Shown: in pieces, positions 34,369 through 44,300 of the stretch | Layout: each line of letters starts with the position of its first letter | How positions within the stretch are numbered: the first letter of the stretch is position 1 | NCBI GenBank assembly: GCA_949361645.1 | Contig: OX442433.1 | Location: 5,079,720 to 5,143,719 of the forward strand | From: Spongilla lacustris | Lineage: Eukaryota; Porifera; Demospongiae; Spongillida; Spongillidae | Direction of reading: 5' to 3' | Length of the DNA: 64,000 nt | Program-made: the position numbers and the translations under genes | Notes under the pieces: model-generated | Told to the model about the DNA's origin: nothing | The model's database searches: none | What the model saw: only the letters and a program-made list of their open reading frames with translations

Positions 34369-35507
34369 TTAAGCAACCATAAATGTCTCTTGGGCCTCCA
34401 TCCCCCAATTCCCATAGGTTTTCACAGCCAGTGGAACACAGGTCCACCCCAATGCAAAGCGCTTTGGGTCGTTAGCAACATGTTTGCGGGACTCTGCGGC
34501 TACTGCAGCTACTCCAGCTGTTGAACAAGACTCATCAAGGATGGCAGGATTAAGTGAGGATGTCACTGTTATATCCAAAGCTGCAGGCAAACCCTTTCCC
34601 CATCTTGTTGCCAGGACATCTGCTGGGCGTGAGCGGCTATTATCATGTGTAAGGCCATAGCCCGCCTCTACTGGGACTCCCATGTGGGGGTTAGCCACAA
34701 CATCCCGCAACATGTTATGTCAGGTCACTACGTCACCTCCATGAGTGCATGTAGTAGCACCAGAGGTGTCCAACCCTAACCACCACCTATAGAGGCATGA
34801 AGCTCATTAGGTTCAAAGTGCAGACCCAAGACAGGAGATGTAGTCATTATGATGCAGCATGGGGAGCTGAAACAGATAATAGGTGAGCTCTGTCTGCCAT
34901 AGAGGAAGCCCCCAACAAAGAATTAAAAAGGTGGCATTCCAATTTCTTAGACAGAGTACGCTGAGTAACAGGTGTTGATGATACTCCTTCTACTGTGATT
35001 GCATCTGATGTAGAGACCTGATCATTGAACTGAATGATTACCTGTTGTACCTGCACTACTACAGCCAGATGTGGATAATGAAGCTATAAATGCTGCACAT
35101 GAGTGGTGGGATAGAGAGCGCAGACGAAGACCACCAAAACCTAAGCTAAGCTGGCCAGGCTGTGTCTGTTGTGTCGATGGAAAAGCAAGATGAGAAGCAC
35201 CTCGGCTCCTAACTACTTCATCAAACATCTTCAAAGAACCTGCCAGACTGGATGGGGTGGCCCTAGCCAGGTGGACCAATCTGCAATAGCTGCCACACAA
35301 ACACAAGATAGACAAGGCCACATGTGGGACAAATGCTGCTACATTTACTAAGGAAGATAGAAGTTTCCTGGCATCGGCACACTTTCCAGCAATGAACTTT
35401 GAACAGTACAGGTAATCACCTATTGGAGCAATGTCATGGTTAGGATGGTGCGAAAACTGAACTGCAGGTGGAAACATTGAATTACCATGGTGAATAAAGA
35501 TCACCAA
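34369..35507 (-). pseudogene. LINE reverse-transcriptase protein, C-terminal fragment (type A), copy 1
   Basis: Minus-strand pieces in order are AVQFSHHPNHDIAPIGDYLY, LVHLARATPSSL and LKMFDEVVRS, LSLGFGGLRLRSLSHHSCAA, and VTQRTLSKKLECHLFNSLLG. A zinc-knuckle remnant CTHGGDVVT comes next, with a stop where Arg is expected before HNMLRDVV, and then SRSRPADVLATRWGKGLPAA with LDITVTSSLNPA. The latter recalls the RPAD...D restriction-like endonuclease region of R2-type LINEs, though the assignment rests on motif order alone. Frameshifts and a stop make it a pseudogene. It is truncated at the 5' side. Confidence 0.7.
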
Positions 35508-35599
35508 GTTGATGTGGATGCCTAAGAAGAACCCAGCTCCTCAATGAGGGAAAGTGCCTGTAACACAGCTGAGTGCCTTCCAGTGAGGACCCCATCAAC

Positions 35600-36130
35600 T
35601 ACTAAGTCACTAGCTTCATGCACTTGAGCTCATTGGCCTATGCAGATCAGATTGTAAGCGACCTGATGGTTGTAATATTGTCTCATGCAAATCTGGTCCG
35701 TGTTTTGTTTGGGACTTTACTTGTGTTGACACCTTCGCAACATCATACATATCTGATGCCACAAGGGACGCAAGAGCTGTAGCCAGAAAGAGGGAGAAAT
35801 AGGCTCTGCTGTCCAGATCCCACCATTTTGTCCCAATTGCAATAGAGACCTTGAAAACATCACAGTCAGATACATTTCTTTGCTTTGGATAGTATAGCCA
35901 ACGGTCCTCAGGTGGGAGGGGCCCATGGGAATGGGCCATGGGCATGTGTCATGGACAGTAAAGTCAGGCAGACCTTGTGTGATGTCCCCATAACATAGCC
36001 TCACCAGGAACATCTTTCTTTGGCCTGCCCCATATGACTCACTCAGGTGTATGAGTGCATTCAGGTGTGACATAGCAATGGTCCTCAGGTGGGAGGGGCC
36101 ATGGACACATGTGTCATGGTGATTAAAGTC
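35600..36130 (+). mobile_element. LINE type B tail, inverted copy, with a local duplication
   Basis: The stretch 35640-35880 is the inverted counterpart of 33920-34150, sharing TTGGGACAAAATGGTG, ATCTGGACAGCAGAGC, ATGATGTTGCGAAGGTG and AAGTCCCAAAC. A phrase GGTCCTCAGGTGGGAGGGGCC followed by AAAGTCAGGCAGACCTT is duplicated at 35910-35985 and 36070-36140. Nothing intact is encoded. Confidence 0.55.
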
Positions 36131-36429
36131 AGGCAGACCTTAAATGAGGTCCCCATAAACCTGGAACCTTTATGTTACGTTACGTACGTTCCGTTCTGGG
36201 CTTAGGAGAAAAGATAGTTAATGTACGCAATGAAGTTCACTAGGGCCGTATAGCCGGTTTTGAAGTGACAATGATTGCGAAATGTGCAGCTGTGGAATGT
36301 GGGGCTAACTTCAACGCGGTCCATTTCCACCTGGACACCCAGATGCGCATATATATGAGCTCGCCATCACTCTAAACCACTTCACCACCCCTATTGCAGG
36401 TAACAGCATGATGGCCAAGTCTAAAATCT

Positions 36430-37560
36430 CAGGGCACAGTGGGCAGCATGAACCTTAAGAAAGGTCCAGGCCAAGCCACCACTTGAAATTGGGAAGGGTC
36501 GAGATGGCGACCAAGGGTAACAGACAGCCATGATCCTGCATGAGGAAAGGAAGCAGACAGCAAGCAAGCCTTGTCGGTGATGGAGTACATGTCCAGAAGA
36601 ACATTGAAGAGGTGGTCATCCAGCTTGGAGGAGAGGCTCTTTTGGGTGACTGGAGTCAACAGAAGTGCCTCTGAGTTAATTGCCTCTGATGGTGGCATAT
36701 GTTTGAATTGCTGAGACAAGGTGATGTTGAGACTGGGAGCCAAAACCCGAGGTAAAAAGGGAGGCAATGTAAGCTGCAGGGGAGTGTTGTGCGAGGGAAT
36801 GCAGACCCAGACCACCTCTACTCAGGCTCAGCCTAGAGGCATGATCAGATGTGCCCACAGCAGTACATTGTGCAAAGCATTTACGTATATGCTCATCAGT
36901 GATCAGGTGACGCGGGTGACGCGGCCAATCAGCGACGCCGACGTGACGCGTCGAAAATTTGGGTGACGTCGACGTGGCGTGATCAAAATTTTTAAAAAAT
37001 CGTCCCGTTTTATTTTTTTTCCGTATAATGCTCTCAGAATCTCCCCCAGCGAAGCGTTTAAAATTCAAGAGCCAAGCCGAGTGGGCTGCTTCTCACTTTA
37101 AGACCAAAATTTTATCTGGAAAGCGTGTGTGCCAAGTTAAAAAAAACTGAAAGATTCTGAGGTATGAAGGCTGGTGCATTCGTTGGGGTCCGAATTGCAG
37201 GATGAAGAATTGCAGGATGTCGTTGAAGAAGTTGAAGTTCCAGTCTCCAACGATTGAACGTGGAACTTGTTCTGTTTGAACTTTTTTGTTCTTGAATTTT
37301 TAATAAATAGTTTGTATTTTTTATTCTTGAGTGTTAACGTTGTAAATTAGTGCTTGTACCACGGACCACGGTAATTCAACGCGTCGCGTCAACTACTTGT
37401 TGACGCCAACGTGACGCGACGCGTCACCAAATTGATCGACGCAGACGTGACGTGACGCGTCAAAAAAACACTGATGCTCATCAAATAACTGAAAGGCCTT
37501 TGTGGTATGCAATGGAGGTGTAGTGCGAGCCAGATGGAGAAGTTTACAGAAACCTTCTAT
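36430..37560 (-). pseudogene. LINE type A protein fragment, copy 2, split by a hAT element
   Basis: From 37560 the minus strand reads LHLARTTPPLHTTKAFQLFD, is interrupted by the hAT element 36897-37473, and continues EHIRKCFAQC, SRLSLSRGGLGLHSLAQHSP and KLDDHLFNVLLDMYSITDKA to HAGSWLSV. Each part aligns with copy 1 (LVHLARATPSSL, GLRLRSLSHHS, KLECHLFNSLLG). Copy 2 stops before the zinc knuckle. Frameshifts are present. Confidence 0.7.
36897..37473. mobile_element. hAT MITE with intact 8-bp target duplication
   Basis: ATGCTCAT occurs at 36889-36896 and 37474-37481. The left end is CAGTGATCAGGTGACGCG; the right end reverse-complemented is CAGTGTTTTTTTGACGCG. GTGACGCG motifs cluster near both ends. 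The 577-bp interior has no transposase. It interrupts the LINE fragment above, and the LINE reading resumes across the duplicated target, so it is the younger insertion. Confidence 0.92.
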
Positions 37561-38681
37561 CTATAGTATACACATACACATGTACATCATAAATAACATA
37601 AGTACACTACAATCTAACATACATCTAACATATATGGCTAACAACAACACAACCTAACATATACAATGTACTGGCATACTAACACACTCGATCACTCACA
37701 CACAGAACTAAAAGTCATCTAAACCATAAAAGGAACTTAATGTTCCCAAGACGGAGGTGGAATTTCCTCTCTGGATTGCCACAGAAAGGCGCTGGAGTAA
37801 GAACTGGTAGATTATTATTAAAACAGCTGCCACTACATGTTTTGCGTTCTACAAGTCCCTCTCCTTGTCGACTTAAGCCACAGCCTAATTTAACTATACC
37901 TCTATCATCCCGTTGGATGTGGCATTAAACCCAGCAGCCAGCATTAATCCCAGAGCCTAAATCACCAGCACAGGGATCCTCTCATTCTTCTACTCCTTCG
38001 TGCTCCCACTTCATTTGTAACAAATGCCTCATTCCATCAGAGCTTTCTTCCCCGAGATATACCTTGCCTTCTTCTGCACAACCACAGTGTTCTTATACAG
38101 CTACCTCCACATGGCTTCATTATTCTGTCTTTATCCTTTTGTCTCTCCACCTATGCAATCTCTTGTATTCCACAGCCTTTGCCGTGCCACCCTCTAACCA
38201 CATCTCCACTCTCTCATTGTAATAGTTATCAGGGCCATCCTCAGGTAATGACCTCCTCTGCAGCCTCTCCTTCCCTACCCTCAAGTTAGTTCTACTGAAC
38301 AGCAGCAATCTCTCCCATCTGGTCCCCCCTGACACTTAATCCTTCAAGCTCCCACTCTACCCGGAAGAGATGCCTCATTCCTGGGTGCACAGCCTACCAT
38401 GTGGCATTCACATATGTCCCCCCCCCCCCCCCCACCCCCCCCCCCCCCTTGGAATTCTGCCAACACCTATAACTATCATTATTAAACTCGAGTTATCAGA
38501 GATAATATCTGCTGCAAATGCTTTTGAGTGGATGCACCATTAAGAATCTTTGTAACTAAACTGGAGTTATCAGAGATAATATCTGCTACAAATACTCAGT
38601 TTTGAGTGAATGCATCCAAAAATTAATATCTGTGGGAAGCAATTGCAAATTGAGCAAAAATCTCTTGATTTTGAATAGTTT
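37561..38681. other. Non-coding stretch
   Basis: A C tract lies at about 38419-38449. A block of about 75 bp (GTTATCAGAGATAATATCTGCT to TGAGTGGATGCA) is repeated at about 38490-38540 and 38566-38615. No gene was recognised. Confidence 0.45.
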
Positions 38682-39684
38682 TCATGTTTCCTCGAAGCAT
38701 AAGCTTGCTGACAGTTTTTCCCATTTCGGTATGTAAAAGTGAGGGCCGGTGCACTTTTTTTCGGGCGTGGTCGTAGATAGATGCACATATGGTCCATTTG
38801 TTCTCTCCAAGTCAAACTGGAGTAGCTGTAAACACAACTGGCTAGTGAACATCTCATGTGTCAGGTTGACTGTTACAGCTCTGTTGGGATGAAAATGAAG
38901 GAACGCTAAGTATGCATCTGTCTCACAAATTGCTATAAACGTTGCAAAGGCCCTATGCTGCAACGTTTGCTTTCTCCACCGTCTCTCCAGCTCAAGGTCT
39001 CCCTGGCTCAGATGGTTGTTGACATCAATGGCATTTGCTGTGTTGAAATAATGTTCCACAATTGAAGGACGAGGAACTTCTATGAAGTAATGAACACAGG
39101 GGGAATCAGTGTTGTCCTCTGGTTGTGCTTTCCTGAAGTGCCTCTTCAGAGCTTCAGTTTGTGCTGGTGTGATGATACCACTTTTAGCTATGAATGTCTT
39201 GCGTTTCCTGTCTTTCCATCCAACAGCAATGTACTTGTGCCCTTCAATGTTTGCTTGGAGTGTGGCATGAGGTCCTCTAAATAACCTTTGGAAACTAGTT
39301 TATGAGCAGTTTTTACAAGACCAACAAAGCCCAGGCCCCTGATGTCTAGGAGAGCCTTTGCAGTCTTTTAACTGATGCGAAATCTGAATCCCCTACCACA
39401 AAACAAGGTGTACCTGCCCATGATGCTGTCAGACAAAACACAGAAGATGTCCCAGATTCAAACTCCTTATTTTGCATAGCATCCTTTCCTTCCATAATTT
39501 CAAGTTGTAGGATAATGCTTGTTTCTCCACATGCAAGGTTTGACAATTCAATATGTACAGGTTCAAGTTTTCTTATGATCTCAGTAGCATGAGGTAACCC
39601 ACACAACATCTGGTACCCTTGGCCCTGATGTTCAGTTTGCTCAGTGATATCAGCAGGCATCAAAAGAGCATCACACATGATCAC
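38682..39684 (-). pseudogene. Decayed piggyBac transposase fragment
   Basis: The minus strand encodes GLPHATEIIRKLEP, SIILQLEIMEGKDAMQNKEF and VVGDSDFASV, and further down VEHYFNTANAIDVNNHLSQG, LERRWRKQTLQHRAFAT and CETDAYLAFLHFHP. These align in order with the intact piggyBac protein at 48874-50868 ([62 protein letters not shown]) but at clearly lower identity, so it belongs to a different, older lineage. The reading frame is broken between the two blocks. No terminal repeats were found. Confidence 0.8.
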
Positions 39685-39812
39685 CAGACCCTCTCATTCC
39701 TTCTACAGAGTGTCCATTGGCAATGCTGCCTCTGTATTGGGCACCACAAGTAGCATGTAGTTAATATAGTGTATCCCTGTGCTTAGCATACAGAACACAG
39801 TATTTATATTAA

Positions 39813-41199
39813 CACCCGTTCCATGAGAAACGAGTACGCATTTGTTGGAAAAGGCTAAAATGAAAAATAATCGGCTACAGTCAACGATGGGAATTAACTT
39901 TATAGTTCAATACTTTAACCATCGGTTGACGACTGGAATTCGAAATTGGATGTCCTTGCACACGTACGTTAATAATGCTACATCGTCGGAACTACATTCG
40001 ATTTCTAAAATCTGCGATCGTTTCGGACTTAAAGTACACTTTTTTCTCATGCGAACTTTTTATTGCAGTATTGTCTTGTAGTGTAATGATGTAGTTATAC
40101 ATCGCTAAATGTACCCAACAAGTTGCCAAAAGGTAGTTTTATACGTTACAAAAATGCTTTTACTTATTCATTACTAATTAGTTGCGGAACTTGCGGTTTC
40201 TGTAGCAAAGGGGTGGATCGTGTCCTATAGTGATGGCCACTGTTTCACCGAGCTGCGCGCATAAAAAAGCAGCGTGTTTGCGTTGCAACTCAGGAATATG
40301 CAGCTCTTGCTGCAAGTGTTTCAAGCCTAAAGGTCGTCCAAAGAAGAGAACCACTCAGGAAGTGGTTCAACTGCGCCGCAATACGAGTAGAGCTGTTCGA
40401 CTTAAATCTTTTGTTGAACCTCCATCTGAATTCCTAGAACAAGAGCCAGTTGTATCTGAAACCTTTGAAGTTGCGTCCAGGTGTAATATATTGGAAATCT
40501 ATAAACGCATGGGTATGGAGGACGCATATGGTGACATAGATAACCTACCATCGTTGAAAGTTCGTAAGGCTATGAGTGAAAAGGATGCAATTGATGAGAA
40601 AGCATTTAGAACTATCGAAAGAGTATTCAGGAAAGGCGTAGTTGGTATAATGAAGCTGCTGCTTCCATCGTGGAAGTTACCTGAAATAGCCACCATAAAA
40701 CAACTGTTCAAAATTGTAAAAGAACCTGATGCAAGTAAGAGTGAGAAAGAGTTTCCGTCCATTTCAATTGAAAACCCTTTAGAGAAGTTACATGCAGTAG
40801 CAAACAGCATTGTCTTGTCAGCAAAGCACTGTGCACCAAGTACATCAGTTGCAGCTCGTCGTCTCCTTGCACACCTGAGTATATTACCATTTTCTTACGT
40901 GCAGCAGTTGATGTCTGATGATGGGACAACACATTCTGATGGTCACTTGAGGTCCTTAATATTTCAAGCCAAAGTGGATGCTGCATATCTTCATTGTGGC
41001 CTTGAACTAATACCACCTGTTATTACTTGACATATAAGTTAAGCAGTGAAGTGGTGAAACTTGCTGTTGATACCATTTATTCCTATACAACAACATCTCA
41101 AGGCTTGCGCTTTATCACCGACACATTTTCACGGATTTCACCTAATGGTGATTCCAAAAAAACCCGCTTAAAAAGCACCCGTTTCTCATGGAACGGGTG
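39813..41199 (+). mobile_element. Deleted relative of the unassigned TTAA transposon
   Basis: TTAA at 39809-39812 and 41200-41203 flanks 23-24-bp inverted ends (CACCCGTTCCATGAGAAACG, differing once just inside). The 1387-bp element carries the homologous N-terminal part of the large transposase-like protein but lacks the rest. It sits inside the flank shared by VPS4 copies 2 and 3: copy 2 has the uninterrupted sequence near 33700. Confidence 0.9.
40230..41120 (+). pseudogene. N-terminal remnant of the unassigned transposase
   Basis: The 266-codon frame (40230-41030) begins with C-x-H-K-K-x2-C-x2-C-x3-C-x2-C-C-x-C followed by KGRPKK, the same cysteine cluster and AT-hook as the 1091-aa protein. 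Further shared blocks are KAFRTIERVF (KAFATLERVF), LLLPSWKLPE (MLLPAWHVPD) and LIFQAKVDAAYLHCGLELIP (IMFQAKVDAEYLHRGLQLVP). Past the stop at 41030 a shifted frame continues SSEVVKLAVDTIYSY, matching DEVVKLAVETVYSW, and homology then ends. The catalytic region is deleted. Confidence 0.85.
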
Positions 41200-41389
41200 T
41201 TAAACAGATTTAAAACTGAAAAAAACCCGATATAATACCCCTCACACATATGGACATAAACATTGTGACATTGCGGTTAAACAAACACTCTGAATGCAAA
41301 TATATAGACCAAAATGCACACATTAATGCTACCACCTATGCACTTCTACATAGTAAACTACATGAACAAAACATTCCATGTTGCCTATA

Positions 41390-44300
41390 TTATCCTTCTT
41401 GTCCAAAGTCCGCTGTGAACTTAACGAACTGCTCCAGGTCTTTGTCATTAACAGTGGGGCGTGAATGCACCAGGGCATCCAGAAAATCCATATGAGTAAT
41501 GGGTGGTTCAAGCAGTCTGTCTCCTGGTACTTCCATCCATGACATCTCCTCTGCACCTTTATCTCGTGGTGCACATGGTGTGTACAGATCATCAACTGTT
41601 TGAGTAGGATCTGATGGCATGGGGCCTCGAACCTTCTTGAAATATGTAGCCGTTTGAACTTTACGGATGGGCATCATCAGGGCTTCTCGCACAAGTATGC
41701 TAATGTCTGCCCCAGAGTAGCCTTCTGTCATTTTTGCAAGTCCATTTAGGTCATCAGGTGTGAGTTGACATGATGGAGTGTTTCCGATGTTGAGCTCAAA
41801 CAAACGCCTTCTAGCTATGTCTTCAGGAAGTGGAATATAGATTCGCTTTTCAAATCTTCTTCTGATGGCAGCATCCAACCCCCAGGGTATGTTGGTAGCT
41901 CCCAGAACCAGTATCCCATCGTTATCAACACCAACTCCTTGCATTTGAACTAGGAACTCTGTTTTTATCCTCCGCGTAGCATCATTCTCATTGTCGGTCC
42001 TTGCACCACAAAGAGAGTCCACTTCATCAATGAAGATGATGGCTGGTTTGTTGGCTCTCGCAAGTTCAAACAGGTTCTTGACTAGACGCTCACTTTCTCC
42101 TAGCCACTTGCTCACCAGATCAGATGAGGAAATAGAGAAGAAAGTGGAGTCAGCTTCTGTTGCTACAGCCTTAGCAAGGTAAGATTTTCCCGTACCTGGA
42201 GGCTAAAGAGGCAAAATAAATACAATGTAATTCTATCTTTTCCCCCCTTTCCTTACACCATAGAGCAGAATACCTCTCCAAGGTTTTCGTTTTCCTGAAG
42301 TCAAAAAGTAAGTTTATACATGTATAGAGTCATTGTTATTTGTCAGATGAACTAAACTGGCTACCAATGCACACATACCTGTGAAGAGGTGAGGAAACTT
42401 GACTGGCAAAATTACACTTTCCTTCAGCGCCTCCTTGGCTTTGTGCAGTCCAGCAATATCATCCCATTTTACATTGGGCTTCTCCTGAAGGTCTGTAGAT
42501 AAAAGAGACTTGGTACTGGGTGTGGCCTAAAATGGCCCACGAACGTACTACTTAGCTGGTCCATCAGTTTCTTATCAATGTTTTCTTCTTCCCCATTGTC
42601 ATATCCTTCCTCACTGCTATCTTCTTCCTCATCACTGGCAATACATGTACATGGCAAGCTGACTGAGGATAGTTATGATCCCCAGGCAACTTTTTTATGG
42701 CAAGCTCAAGGGTATGGAATGAATCCATATCATCACAAAGCCTAGCTGAATATAGTACATGGCTGACAGGGTGGTCTGGTAGCTTTGTGTTACTGTCTTG
42801 TTGCTATAAATGCTTAATCTACAACTTGTTACTTCTAGAGGAACAATAGCTCAGTGGGATCTGGATAAATATGCTTGCACAACTACAACTCTGACTCATT
42901 TGAGTACTTGTAGTTGGAATCGGGTACATTCTAGTCATACATTCTAGTCATGTACACAGCAGTATATGTTTTTTATATGCTTATATGCTACTACACGGCC
43001 CTATCAGTACAAACAAGTAGGGAGAAAGCAGTATTACACATGCCGTGATCACTGCAATTACCATGCAGACTCTTATATACACATGCAAAGCAATTATATT
43101 ACATACGCATAAGGATAGTAGAGCATTATCCATGATCAAAACGTCATTTATTGCATCTGACAAGATGCATATATGGAAAGTAAAAATGAATATTAATTTA
43201 TGGTGTTCAGGTGTCACATGTGCAGTCGCTTGGTCTTGCCAAGGATATTTAATAGATAAATTGGAAAAGTGTAATATATGTACACATAAATAACACTGCA
43301 TTCCCAAATAAAGGTATATGCAACCAACTGTGCATTGTAGTACATAGGCTTGGATGTTAAAAAAAAAGCAACATAAAAAGCATGATTTGCTCAATTTAGT
43401 ATGAAAGCTAGGCCTTTTGCCAAGCCTGTCAATGTGAACCACTTTCTGCCGCCTGTACCGAAGATATGGTCATAAAATCTGTGTTAATAAGTCAGATACT
43501 CATAGTTATAAATTTAGCCTGATCAGTGTTTAATATTGTAAAGATATCATTCCAGATTATTTGCATGTAAGTTGAGTCCTGTTATTGATCCACTTTTCTC
43601 AAACTGGCAGAGGGATCATTTTTATCAAAGATGAAGCTTCTGAGTAATCAACGTCATAATCAAAAGTTAATAGGGAATTTGAATTTTTTAAAATTAGAAT
43701 TGGGCCTCCTTGTTGTGCAGATTCAATGGTTAGGAACTTTGAACAAGAAATCCAAGGTTAAAGTGTTTAACAAGAAAGAAGACAATATGGTCACTAGACT
43801 ACGGCATGTGCTAGGCCTGTCGAAAAAATGCCACTCAAAAATGCTAACTGCATTATGCAAAAAATGCTCTGAGAAATTTTTAAATTTCACCAAACAAGGT
43901 TGTTTACCTTTTTAATCGTCATGCAAGGTTGCTTGCATGGTTCCATGATCAGTTGCGATTACGCCTGTCTGTGGCTTTAAGATATCGTGGAGTCAATGTA
44001 AGTGCTAGAGCGTTTAGGTGTACCATATATTAACCATATATACTTGAGGGCTAGGCCTACTCCAAGTATTGGCATACACTGCCCTACAACCTTTCATATG
44101 AAGACACAGTGTGGCAGATATTTAAAATGGCTTTGCATTCATGGTGCCAATGTGGTTTCCTTAATTTTGCCTGGGTTGATCCAGACATGGCACAGGCAGT
44201 TGAAAAGCCTGATAAAATAGTCAGTGTACAATACCTTGTGGCTTTGGAGTAGAAGAGAAGACTAACTGGACGTGGAAAAGAAGCAACGATAGTTACAACT

